Assembly: GCF_900090245.1 (NCBI RefSeq)
Contig: NZ_FMDN01000003.1
Span: 1 to 64,000 of the forward strand
From: Micromonospora halophytica
GTDB lineage: Bacteria > Actinomycetota > Actinomycetes > Mycobacteriales > Micromonosporaceae
Length of the DNA stretch: 64,000 nucleotides
Reading direction: 5' to 3'
A program made the position numbers and the translations under genes. The notes below the pieces were generated by a model. The model made no database searches and had not been told where the DNA came from. It saw nothing but the letters and a program-made list of their open reading frames with translations. Of the stretch, positions 34,116 through 41,848 are shown piece after piece. The first letter of the stretch is position 1; each line of letters begins with the position of its first letter.

Positions 34116-34934
34116 TCAACGACCCTTCTGTCGGGGGATGCGGTTGCCGTTGTCGAGGCACTGCTCGACGTACCGGTCGGCGGCCGGTCGCAGCCGGGCC
34201 GCGTGCCGGTCGAAGAAACTGGCCGCGGCGATGCCGGGCCAGCGCTCCGGGAGCAGTGCCGGCGGCAGCTGCGGGTCCCGGAAGAGGAAGGTACGCCACG
34301 CGTGCACCAGCCGGAACCGGGCCGCGTACGCCTCCTCGTCGCCGCTGCGCACGGTCACCCCGGCCAGCAGTGGACGCTGCTCGGCGACGAAGCGCTCGTA
34401 CGCGTGCCCGATCTCGGTGAGGTCCCAGGCCCGCCGGACCACCCCCATCGCGCCCGGCGTGCCGGCGGCGTGCGCGGCGGTGAACCGCTCGTAGCGGACG
34501 CCGGCCTCGTCCAGGAGCAGGTCCACGTCCTCGCTCGCCCTGGTGGCGACCCAGGTGTGCTCGTCGAGGGTGCCGTAGCCCAGGAAGCTGAGGTTGGCGG
34601 CCAGCCGCTGCCGGTCCCGCCGGGCCGTCGGGGTCTGAAGGACCAGCAGGTCGAACCGGCCGTCCCAGGTGACCCGGCCGGTGCGGTAGATCCGGGCGGC
34701 CGCCTCGTCGAGCCGCCGGGCGGCCTTCGGCGTGATCGAATATCCCGGCCCGGAGGCCAGGCGGAGCGGATCGAGCCAACCCTGGCGGACCATCCGGGAG
34801 ACCGCGGTGCGCACGGCCGGGGGCGCGATCCCCAGCGGCGCGAGCAGCTTGACCAGGGCGGCGACCGGTGCACGGCCACCCCTCGGCCGGAGGTAGTCGC
34901 CGTACAGGTCGAAGAGTGCCGACCGTGCCTGCAT
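34116..34934 (-). CDS. paaX: PaaX-family transcriptional regulator
   Basis: The 272-residue protein has the PaaX pattern: ARSALFDLYGDYLRPRGGRAPVAALVKLLAPLGI and AVRTAVSRMVRQGWLDPLRL form the winged helix, followed by YSITPKAARRLDEAAARIYR and WDGRFDLLVL. The C-terminal part includes FVAEQRPLL and FRLVHAWRTFLFRDPQLPPALLPERWPG, the PaaX C-domain signature. In known systems PaaX is released from DNA by phenylacetyl-CoA. It precedes an enoyl-CoA hydratase gene by 4 bp and probably represses this small operon. Confidence 0.9.
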   Translation of the reverse strand: MQARSALFDLYGDYLRPRGGRAPVAALVKLLAPLGIAPPAVRTAVSRMVRQGWLDPLRLASGPGYSITPKAARRLDEAAARIYRTGRVTWDGRFDLLVLQTPTARRDRQRLAANLSFLGYGTLDEHTWVATRASEDVDLLLDEAGVRYERFTAAHAAGTPGAMGVVRRAWDLTEIGHAYERFVAEQRPLLAGVTVRSGDEEAYAARFRLVHAWRTFLFRDPQLPPALLPERWPGIAAASFFDRHAARLRPAADRYVEQCLDNGNRIPRQKGR

Positions 34935-35123
34935 GACCGCACATTGTGACAGGCCTATCCAAGATAAGCTAGGTGCTGTTACATCAATGCTGCTTCGGTT
35001 TGGGTCCGGCGGTGTTCATCAGGGAAAATCGTTGGTCGACACCCCCGCGTACGTTGCGGTGGTCATGACGAAGTGGCTGTGGGGCAACCCACCGACCCTG
35101 GTGTAGGTCTGAGGGGAGACAAC

Positions 35124-35291
35124 ATGGCGGCGATGAAGCCGCGGACGGGCGACGGTCCGCTGGAAGTCACCAAGGAGGGCCGGGGCATCGTCATGCGAGT
35201 CCCGCTGGAGGGCGGTGGCCGGCTCGTCGTCGAGATGACTCCCGACGAGGCCAACGCGCTCGGTGACGCGCTGAAGGCGGCCGCCGGCTGA
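35124..35291 (+). CDS. DUF3117 family protein
   Basis: A 55-residue protein starting MAAMKPRTGDGPLEVTKEGR and ending in VEMTPDEANALGDALKAAAG. It is the small, strongly conserved DUF3117 protein of actinobacteria, of unknown function. ATG 35124 has GGGGAG at good spacing. Its place between tag and the O-methyltransferase region matches the mycobacterial arrangement (Rv1211). A perfect hairpin follows. Confidence 0.92.
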   Translation: MAAMKPRTGDGPLEVTKEGRGIVMRVPLEGGGRLVVEMTPDEANALGDALKAAAG

Positions 35292-35335
35292 TCGAACGAC
35301 AATCCGCGCGACGGTGCGCGGACGGTTCGTCGTGT

Positions 35336-35368
35336 CCCTGAGCCACCGGCATGGCCGGTGGCTCAGGG
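35336..35368 (+). terminator. Terminator after the DUF3117 gene
   Basis: CCCTGAGCCACCGGC (35336-35350), ATG loop, GCCGGTGGCTCAGGG (35354-35368): a perfect 15-bp stem followed by TCTT. It ends the DUF3117 transcript and separates it from pepA. Confidence 0.85.
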
Positions 35369-35435
35369 TCTTCAGGTCATCCACGCGGGGCGTCCAGGCC
35401 CCGCGCCACGATCATTCCCGGAGGTACGGTCCAGC

Positions 35436-36911
35436 GTGCTCGCCATCCGTCTGACAGCCGGTCCCGACCGGCTGGACACCCTCGTCCTGCCCGTCCGAGC
35501 TGGTGCCGCGACCGACGGGGGCGAGACCCCGGCGACGCTGGCCCCGACCGTGCCGGCCCTGCCCGACGAGGTGGCGGCGGAGGTGGCCGCCCTGCTGCCC
35601 GCCACCCGGCTGACCGGCCGGGCCGGTGAGACCTTCGCCCATCTGCGACCCGCCCGCACGCCGGGTCGGCTGCTGCTGCTCGGAGTCGGCGACGGCGCCG
35701 ACAAGGCCTGGCGGACCGCCGGAGCGGCCCTGGCCCGCGCCGCCAAGGATGAGACGCGCATCACACTCGCGCTGCCCGTCGACGCCGGCGCCGGCGCGGT
35801 CCGCGCCCTCGTGGAGGGGCTGCAACTCGCCGCGTACCGGTTCCGGATGACCGAGGCGGGCGAGACGCCCGCGCTGACCGAGGTGGAGCTGCTGGTCGCC
35901 GACCCGCAGGCGCACCGCGAGGCGGTCGCCGCCGCGGAGACCACCGCCCGGATGACCCGGTTCGCCCGGGATCTCACCAACACCCCGTCGTCGGTGAAGA
36001 ACCCGCAGTGGTTCGTCGCGCAGATCGAGGCCGCCGCGGCCGAGCTGACCGACCTGCGCCTGCGGGTACGCGGCCCGGAAGAGCTGGCCGCCGAGGGCTT
36101 CGGCGGCATCCTCGCGGTCGGCCGCGGCTCGGCCAGCGGCCCTCGCCTGGTCGAGCTGGACTGGCGGCCCGCCGACGCCCGTACCCACGTGGTGCTGGTC
36201 GGCAAGGGGATCACCTTCGACACCGGCGGCATCTCGATCAAGCCGGTGCCGGCGATGAAGCTGATGCGCAAGGACATGGCCGGCGCCGCCGCGGTGGTCG
36301 CGGCGACCCTGGGCGCGGCTGCGCTGCGCCTGCCCGTCCGGGTCACCACCCTCGCCCCGCTGGCGGAGAACATGGTCAGCGGCTCGGCGTTCCGCCCGGG
36401 CGACATCGTCCGTCACTACGGCGGCCTCACCAGCGAGAGCACCAACTCCGACGCCGAGGGGCGGCTCGTGCTCGCCGACGCCATGGCGTACGCGGTGCGG
36501 GAACTCAAGCCCGACCTGCTGATCGACCTGGCCACCCTCACCGGTGCCAACGCGGTCGCGCTCGGCAAGCGCCACGGCGCCCTCTACAGCGAGAACGACC
36601 AGCTCGCCGCCGACGTGCTGGCCGCCGTCGACGCCGCGGGCGAGGCCGCCTGGCGGATGCCGTTGCCCGCCGACTACGTCGAGCACCTCGGCAGCGACCT
36701 CGCCGACCTGCACAGCTCGCCGGACGCCGGCGCGGGCTCGGTCACCGCCGCGCTCTTCCTCCGCGAGTTCACCGGCGAGCTGCGCGACCGGTGGCTGCAC
36801 ATCGACATGTCCGCGCCCTCCTGGGCCGACGGCGACGACGCCGAGCTGACCCGGGGTGCGACCGGCTGGGGCGTACGCGGGCTGCTGCGCTGGCTGGCGA
36901 CCCTGGGCTGA
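35436..36911 (+). CDS. pepA: Leucyl aminopeptidase (M17)
   Basis: The 491-residue metallopeptidase removes N-terminal residues from peptides in the cytosol. The N-terminal macro-like domain runs to about residue 165. The catalytic domain shows VVLVGKGITFDTGGISIKP, MRKDMAGAAAVVA and STNSDAEGRLVLADAMAYA (the NTDAEGRL signature with Ser for Thr), which supply the metal ligands. GTG 35436 with GGAGG upstream was chosen over the longer frame. It lies alone between a terminator and a convergent methyltransferase gene. Confidence 0.93.
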   Translation: MLAIRLTAGPDRLDTLVLPVRAGAATDGGETPATLAPTVPALPDEVAAEVAALLPATRLTGRAGETFAHLRPARTPGRLLLLGVGDGADKAWRTAGAALARAAKDETRITLALPVDAGAGAVRALVEGLQLAAYRFRMTEAGETPALTEVELLVADPQAHREAVAAAETTARMTRFARDLTNTPSSVKNPQWFVAQIEAAAAELTDLRLRVRGPEELAAEGFGGILAVGRGSASGPRLVELDWRPADARTHVVLVGKGITFDTGGISIKPVPAMKLMRKDMAGAAAVVAATLGAAALRLPVRVTTLAPLAENMVSGSAFRPGDIVRHYGGLTSESTNSDAEGRLVLADAMAYAVRELKPDLLIDLATLTGANAVALGKRHGALYSENDQLAADVLAAVDAAGEAAWRMPLPADYVEHLGSDLADLHSSPDAGAGSVTAALFLREFTGELRDRWLHIDMSAPSWADGDDAELTRGATGWGVRGLLRWLATLG

Positions 36912-36968
36912 GCGGTCGGTCCCGCCCCCGGTGCCCGACGGGTGCCGGGCGGGCCGGTCAGCGACCGG

Positions 36969-37619
36969 TCAGCACTTCACCGCGACGAGCAGGCCGTGCC
37001 CGACCGGCAGCAGCGCGGTCGTCCAGTGCTCGGACTCGCGGATCATCTTGACCGTCTCCCGGACGGTCACCGTCTCGGCGTCCCGGGCGGCCGGGTCGCT
37101 GATCCGCCCGTTGGCCAGGATGCCGTTGAGGACGACCATCCCGCCGGGGCGCAGCAGCCGCAGCGCGGCATCGACGTAGGCGGCGAAACCGGTCGCCTCG
37201 GCGTCGACGAAGACCAGGTCGTACGCGCCGTCGGCGAGCCGGGGCAGTACGTCCAGCGCCCGGCCGGTGATGATCCGGGTACGCCCGGAGGGGACGCCGG
37301 CCTCGACGAAGATACGCCGGGCGATCCGCTGGTGCTCGATCTCCAGGTCGATGGTGGTCAGCACGCCGTCGGCGCGCATCCCGCGCAGCAGCCAGACGCC
37401 ACTGACCCCGGTGCCGGTGCCGATCTCCACCACCGCGCGGGCGTTGCCGGCGGCGGCGAGCAGGCGCAGCGCGGCCCCGGCGCCCGGGGTGACCGCGTCG
37501 AGGCCCACCTCCCGGGCGAGGCTGCGGGCGGTGCGCAGCACGAGGTCCTCCCCGACGTACGACTCGGCGAACTGCAGCGTCTGCGCCGTCGGAGTGCCGG
37601 AATTGGCGACCGTGGCGAT
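36969..37619 (-). CDS. O-methyltransferase (class I, SAM-dependent)
   Basis: A protein of about 216 residues of the catechol O-methyltransferase-like group. TAQTLQFAESYVGEDLVLRTAR opens it, AVVEIGTGTGVSGVWLLRGM is the SAM loop, TTIDLEIEHQRIARRIF the acidic strand, and YDLVFVDAEATGFAAYVDAALRLLRPGGMVVLNG the C-terminal half. No ATG, GTG or TTG lies at a sensible position. The only codon spaced 6 nt after a GGAGG motif is ATC at 37619, so a non-standard start is possible. Gene order matches mycobacterial Rv1220c. Confidence 0.82.
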   Translation of the reverse strand: MATVANSGTPTAQTLQFAESYVGEDLVLRTARSLAREVGLDAVTPGAGAALRLLAAAGNARAVVEIGTGTGVSGVWLLRGMRADGVLTTIDLEIEHQRIARRIFVEAGVPSGRTRIITGRALDVLPRLADGAYDLVFVDAEATGFAAYVDAALRLLRPGGMVVLNGILANGRISDPAARDAETVTVRETVKMIRESEHWTTALLPVGHGLLVAVKC

Positions 37620-37847
37620 GGGACACCTCCGGGCGGCGGGAGTGGTGCGAGGGGCGGGTTGGCACTGTGAGCCTAGAGGCGAGGCTCCCGACGCGCAGCC
37701 GCGCCGTCCGCAGATGACGATCACGCCCGCCGAGAGCCGACTCGGTATCCGGTCATTCGTGCAATCCTGGAAGCGGTACCCCTCGTTCCGCGCCGGCCGT
37801 CGCGCCGTGCCGCGCGGGGGTCGGGGGACGGAGTGGGAGGCACCGAC

Positions 37848-39155
37848 GTGACCGACGGCTGGGACTGGCGCCGGCCCGGCAGCAACCCGACGGCGGCGGG
37901 ACCGCCGGCCGGGGGGCCGCCGACGGCGCCGCACGGCGCCGGGGGAGGGACGACATCGCCCTGGTGGTCCGACGCGCTCGCCGACCCGTGGCGGGACCCG
38001 TACGCGCCGGCTGCCGTGGTGATTCCGACGGCGCCCGCCGGGGCCGGGCCGGAACCGGTCACCGACCCCGACGCCCCGGGCCGGCCGAGGCTGCGACAGT
38101 TGCTGCTGATCCCGCTGATCACCGCGCTGCTCGCCGGCTCGCTCGGCGGTGCCCTCGGGTACGCCTTCGCGGTGCGCGGCGGCGCGGGCGGCGGCGTGAC
38201 GCTCGGCGCCCGCCCCGCCGAGGCGCCCGGGCTGGCCCAGCGCCGCCCCGACTCGCTGGCCGGGGTCGCCGAGAAGGTCCTGCCCAGCGTGGTGACCGTA
38301 CGGGTGGCCGGCCTGGGCGGGGTGAGCGAGGGCTCCGGCTTCATCGTCAGCGCCGACGGGCATGTGATCACCAACGACCATGTGGTCTCCGGCGGCACCG
38401 GCAAGGCCACGGTGATCCTCAACGACGGCAGCACCGCCCCGGCCACCGTGGTCGGGCAGGACCCGGAGTCGGACATCGCGGTGATCAAGGTGAACCGGAC
38501 GGGATTGCGGCCGATCGAGTTCGGTGACTCCGACGCGCTCGCCGTCGGCGACCCGGTGCTCGCCATCGGCTCGCCGCTCTCGCTGGCCAACACGGTCACC
38601 GCCGGCATCGTCAGCGCCCTGGACCGCACCATGCAGGCCGGGGAGCCGGGCGGCCCGGTGCGCTACTACGCGGCGATCCAGACCGACGCGGCGGTCAACC
38701 ACGGCAACTCCGGCGGGCCGCTGGTCGACTCGGCCGGTCGGGTGATCGGGGTGAACTCCACGATCAAGTCGCTGGTCGCCGAGGGGCAGGAGGCGGGGAA
38801 CATCGGGCTCGCCTTCGCCATCCCGATCAACCAGGCCAAGCGGATCACCCAGGAGATCATCGGCACCGGCAAGGCCCGGCGTACGGTGATCGGTGCGCAG
38901 GTGGGCGGCACCGGCTCGGCGACCGGCGGAGCCGGTGTACGGCTGGCGACGGTGGAGCCGTCCGGGCCGGCGGCCGGTGCGGGGCTGCGGTCCGGGGACG
39001 TGATCCTGCGGTTGAACGGCCGCCCGATGACCGAGCCGACCGACCTGATCGCGTTGGTCCGCAAGTTCGCCCCGGGGTCGGTGGTGACGGTGGAGTACCG
39101 GCGCGGCTCGACCCGGCGGAACACCTCGGTGACTCTCGCCGCAGACGCCAAGTGA
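37848..39155 (+). CDS. htrA: HtrA/DegP-like membrane-anchored serine protease with PDZ domain
   Basis: The 435-residue protein has a cytoplasmic Pro/Gly-rich N terminus, one membrane helix (LRQLLLIPLITALLAGSLGG at about residue 80-105), then a trypsin-like domain. The triad is His in VITNDHVVSGG, Asp in ESDIAVIKVN, and Ser in NHGNSGGPLVDS. A C-terminal PDZ domain has AAGAGLRSGDVILRLNGRP. It probably degrades misfolded proteins outside the membrane. GTG 37848 has GGGAGG 7 nt upstream; GTG 37833 is the alternative. tatB follows, as in mycobacteria, but no sigE-rseA precedes it. Confidence 0.92.
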   Translation: MTDGWDWRRPGSNPTAAGPPAGGPPTAPHGAGGGTTSPWWSDALADPWRDPYAPAAVVIPTAPAGAGPEPVTDPDAPGRPRLRQLLLIPLITALLAGSLGGALGYAFAVRGGAGGGVTLGARPAEAPGLAQRRPDSLAGVAEKVLPSVVTVRVAGLGGVSEGSGFIVSADGHVITNDHVVSGGTGKATVILNDGSTAPATVVGQDPESDIAVIKVNRTGLRPIEFGDSDALAVGDPVLAIGSPLSLANTVTAGIVSALDRTMQAGEPGGPVRYYAAIQTDAAVNHGNSGGPLVDSAGRVIGVNSTIKSLVAEGQEAGNIGLAFAIPINQAKRITQEIIGTGKARRTVIGAQVGGTGSATGGAGVRLATVEPSGPAAGAGLRSGDVILRLNGRPMTEPTDLIALVRKFAPGSVVTVEYRRGSTRRNTSVTLAADAK

Positions 39156-39229
39156 GGACCGGTCACCCCCTCCCGGGTGGGCGTCCGACGTGCGTAGTCT
39201 TGGCCTGACGCCGACGAGGAGGCCCAGCA

Positions 39230-39649
39230 GTGTTCGACAACCTGAACTGGTGGGAGATCGGTGCGCTGCTGCTCCTGGCGCTGTTGATCTTCGGTGACCG
39301 GCTGCCCGCCGTCATCAACGACGGCCTGCGGATGGTGCGCAACCTGCGCGACATGGCCCGGAACGCGACCGGCGACCTGAGCCGCGAGCTGGGCACCGAC
39401 ATCCAGCTGGAGGATCTGCACCCGAAGGCGTTCATCCGCAAGCACCTGCTCAGCGAGGAGGACGAGGCGGCGATCCGCAAGCCGCTGCAGGGCGTCTACG
39501 ACAACCTGCGCGCCGACGTCACCGGGGTGCACGACGAGCTCAAGGACGTCGCCAGCGCCGCCGACCTGCGGTCCGACGCTCGCCGCAGCACCGCGACCGG
39601 CGCCGCTCCCGCCCCGGCCCCGCGCCCCAGCTACGACGACGCCACCTGA
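39230..39649 (+). CDS. tatB: Sec-independent protein translocase subunit TatB
   Basis: The 139-residue protein starts MFDNLNWWEIGALLLLALLIFGDRLPAVI, the TatB membrane helix with the conserved Glu and F-G-x-x-xLP hinge. An amphipathic helix follows (LRMVRNLRDMARNAT), then a polar, Ala/Pro-rich tail. It works with TatA and TatC to export folded proteins. GTG 39230 is preceded by GAGGAGG. It lies 74 bp after htrA. Confidence 0.92.
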   Translation: MFDNLNWWEIGALLLLALLIFGDRLPAVINDGLRMVRNLRDMARNATGDLSRELGTDIQLEDLHPKAFIRKHLLSEEDEAAIRKPLQGVYDNLRADVTGVHDELKDVASAADLRSDARRSTATGAAPAPAPRPSYDDAT

Positions 39650-39670
39650 CGCCTCCCGCCTGCCCGCGCC

Positions 39671-39790
39671 GCCCGGCCCCGCGCTGCCCGGCCCCGCGCT
39701 GCCCGGCCCCGCGCTGCCCGGCCCCGCGCTGCCCGGCCCCGCGCTGCCCGGCCCCGCGCTGCCCGGCCCCGCGCTGCCCGGCCCCGCGCC
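39671..39790. repeat. 15-bp tandem repeat, 8 copies
   Basis: The unit GCCCGGCCCCGCGCT is repeated eight times without interruption (the last copy ends in C instead of T), just after the tatB stop. More degenerate GC-rich copies follow to about 39860. It is non-coding in any supported gene and probably varies in copy number between strains. Confidence 0.9.
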
Positions 39791-39882
39791 GCCCGGTCCG
39801 CGCCGCTCGCCCTGCGCGGGCACCCGGACCCGCGCCGCCCGGTCCGCGCCGCCCGGCCCGTCAGGAAACCGCACTTACAATG

Positions 39883-39918
39883 AAAGAGTGGCCTCCCCGA
39901 CGTGGGAGGCCACTCTTT
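39883..39918. terminator. Bidirectional terminator, tatB versus mrp
   Basis: AAAGAGTGGCCTCCC (39883-39897), 6-nt loop, GGGAGGCCACTCTTT (39904-39918): a perfect 15-bp stem with A and T tails on either side, ideal for both converging transcripts. Confidence 0.9.
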
Positions 39919-39984
39919 CCTTGTTCTTGCGCGGATCTTGGGGCGCGCGGGGCATGCGGGGCGCGCGGGTGGGTGAGCGCTGGG

Positions 39985-41133
39985 TCAGCGGCCGGCGGGC
40001 TTGAGGCCGAGCGGCTTGCCGAGCAGGGACTCGCGGCGTACCGCGAGCCGGTCCGCGACCTGGCCCAGCGCCTTCGAGGCCGGGGCGTCCGGCTCGGCCA
40101 GCACGATCGGGTGACCGGCGTCGCCACCCTCCCGGACCCGGGTGTCGAGGGGGATCTGCCCCAGCAACGGCACCTGCGCGCCGATCGTCCGGCTCAGCGA
40201 GTCGGCGACCGTCTGGCCGCCACCGGCGCCGAAGACCTCCATCCGCGAGCCGTCGGGCAGCTCCAGCCAGGCCATGTTCTCGATCACGCCGACCACCCGC
40301 TGGTGGGTCTGCAGGGCGATCGCGCCGGCCCGCTCGGCCACCTCGGCGGCTGCGGCCTGCGGGGTGGTCACCACCAGAATCTCGGCGTTGGGCAGCAGTT
40401 GGGCCACCGAGATGGCGATATCGCCGGTGCCCGGGGGCAGGTCGAGCAGGAGGACGTCCAGATCACCCCAGTAGACATCGCCGAGGAACTGCTGCAACGC
40501 CCGGTGCAGCATCGGGCCGCGCCACACCACGGCCGCGTTGCCCGGGGTGAACATGCCGATCGAGATGACCTTCACACCGTGCGCCTGCGGCGGCATGATC
40601 ATGTCCTCGACCCGGGTGGGCTTGCCGTCCGCGCCGAGCATCCGGGGCACCGAGTGGCCGTAGATGTCCGCGTCGACCACGCCGACGGACAGACCGCGGG
40701 CGGCCAGCGCGGCGGCCAGGTTGACCGTGACGCTGGACTTGCCGACGCCGCCCTTGCCGCTGGCGACCGCGTAGACGCGGGTGCGGGAGCCGGGCTGGGC
40801 GAACGGGATGACCGGCTCCTGCGAGGCCGCGCCGCCGCGCAGCTTCGTCTGGAGCTCCTGACGCTGCTCGGAGCTCATCACACCGAACTCGATCTCGACA
40901 CCCGTCACACCGGGCACGGCGCTGACAGCAGCGGTGATGTCGCTGCGCAACTTGTCCTTCAGCGGGCAGCCGGCCACGGTGAGCAGCAGCTCGACGCGGA
41001 CGACGCCGTCTTCGCCGATCACGGCGGAGCGGACCATGCCGAGGTCCGTGATCGGGCGGCGGATCTCCGGGTCGTTGACGGTGGCCAGGGCGGCCTGGAT
41101 CGCGTCGGAGACGGTGCTGACGGGTGCTGACAT
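39985..41133 (-). CDS. mrp: Mrp/NBP35-family ATP-binding iron-sulfur carrier
   Basis: The 382-residue P-loop protein has an N-terminal MIP18 domain (VNDPEIRRPITDLGMV, LLLTVAGCPLKDKL) and a Mrp ATPase domain with YAVASGKGGVGKSSVTVNLA as Walker A, VGVVDADIYGHSVPRMLG and LLLDLPPGTGD. Such proteins carry Fe-S clusters to target proteins. The CXXC of some homologues is not evident. The gene matches mycobacterial Rv1229c in position, convergent to tatB. Confidence 0.93.
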   Translation of the reverse strand: MSAPVSTVSDAIQAALATVNDPEIRRPITDLGMVRSAVIGEDGVVRVELLLTVAGCPLKDKLRSDITAAVSAVPGVTGVEIEFGVMSSEQRQELQTKLRGGAASQEPVIPFAQPGSRTRVYAVASGKGGVGKSSVTVNLAAALAARGLSVGVVDADIYGHSVPRMLGADGKPTRVEDMIMPPQAHGVKVISIGMFTPGNAAVVWRGPMLHRALQQFLGDVYWGDLDVLLLDLPPGTGDIAISVAQLLPNAEILVVTTPQAAAAEVAERAGAIALQTHQRVVGVIENMAWLELPDGSRMEVFGAGGGQTVADSLSRTIGAQVPLLGQIPLDTRVREGGDAGHPIVLAEPDAPASKALGQVADRLAVRRESLLGKPLGLKPAGR

Positions 41134-41236
41134 GCCGGCAATGTTACGTCGGCGGCGATCCGTTCCCGCCGCCAGCGCGGCCGGGTGTGAGGGAATCGAT
41201 CGTCACCGCCGACGCACCCGGCGGAGGCGGGACGGG

Positions 41237-41848
41237 TCAGCCCTCCGGACGGCCGTCCCGGGCGTGGTCGCCGTCCAGGTCGTCGCGGGGCTCGTCGAGT
41301 GGCGGCTCCCCGCCGCCGGGGCGCCGGGCCGCCCGCTCCTGCTGCCGGCGTTCCAGCTTCTGCCGGCGCTGCGCCGCCTCGTCCAGTTCCTCGGCCAACC
41401 GGGCCAGCTCCGAACGGAGGAAGTCCCGGGTGGCCACCTCGCCCATCGCGATCCGCAACGCGGCGATCTCCCGCGCCAGGTACTCGGTGTCCGCTTTCTG
41501 CATGGTCGCCCGACGCCGGTCCTCCTCCAGCGCCACCCGGTCCCGGTCGGCCTGCCGGTTCTGCGCGAGCAGGATCAGCGGGGCCGCGTACGACGCCTGG
41601 AGCGACAGCACCAGGGTGAGGAAGGTGAACGTGTACGGGTCGAAGCGCAGGTTCGCCGGGGCCAGGGTGTTCCAGACGAACCAGGCGGCGATCACCACCG
41701 TCATGTAGACGATGAAGACGGCGGTGCCCATGCCCCGGGCGATCCCCTCGGACCACCGGCCGAACGCCTCCGGGTCGAAGCGGGGCAGCTTGACACCCCG
41801 GGGCTCGCGCGGCTGGTCCAGCCGTTCGGCCCGTCGCTGCTCAGCCAT
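41237..41848 (-). CDS. DUF1003 membrane protein
   Basis: The 203-residue protein has two membrane helices (TAVFIVYMTVVIAAWFVWNTL and FTFLTLVLSLQASYAAPLILLAQNRQ) in the DUF1003 arrangement, including NRQADRDR after the second helix, then a long charged coiled-coil-like tail. Its ATG overlaps the end of the MgtE/CBS gene by 8 bp, so the two are cotranslated. This pairing is conserved in actinobacteria and suggests the products work together at the membrane. Confidence 0.9.
   Translation of the reverse strand: MAEQRRAERLDQPREPRGVKLPRFDPEAFGRWSEGIARGMGTAVFIVYMTVVIAAWFVWNTLAPANLRFDPYTFTFLTLVLSLQASYAAPLILLAQNRQADRDRVALEEDRRRATMQKADTEYLAREIAALRIAMGEVATRDFLRSELARLAEELDEAAQRRQKLERRQQERAARRPGGGEPPLDEPRDDLDGDHARDGRPEG

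Noticed and set aside
39671-39790. CRISPR array
   Set aside because: The units are contiguous with no spacers and no cas genes are present. It is a plain tandem repeat.
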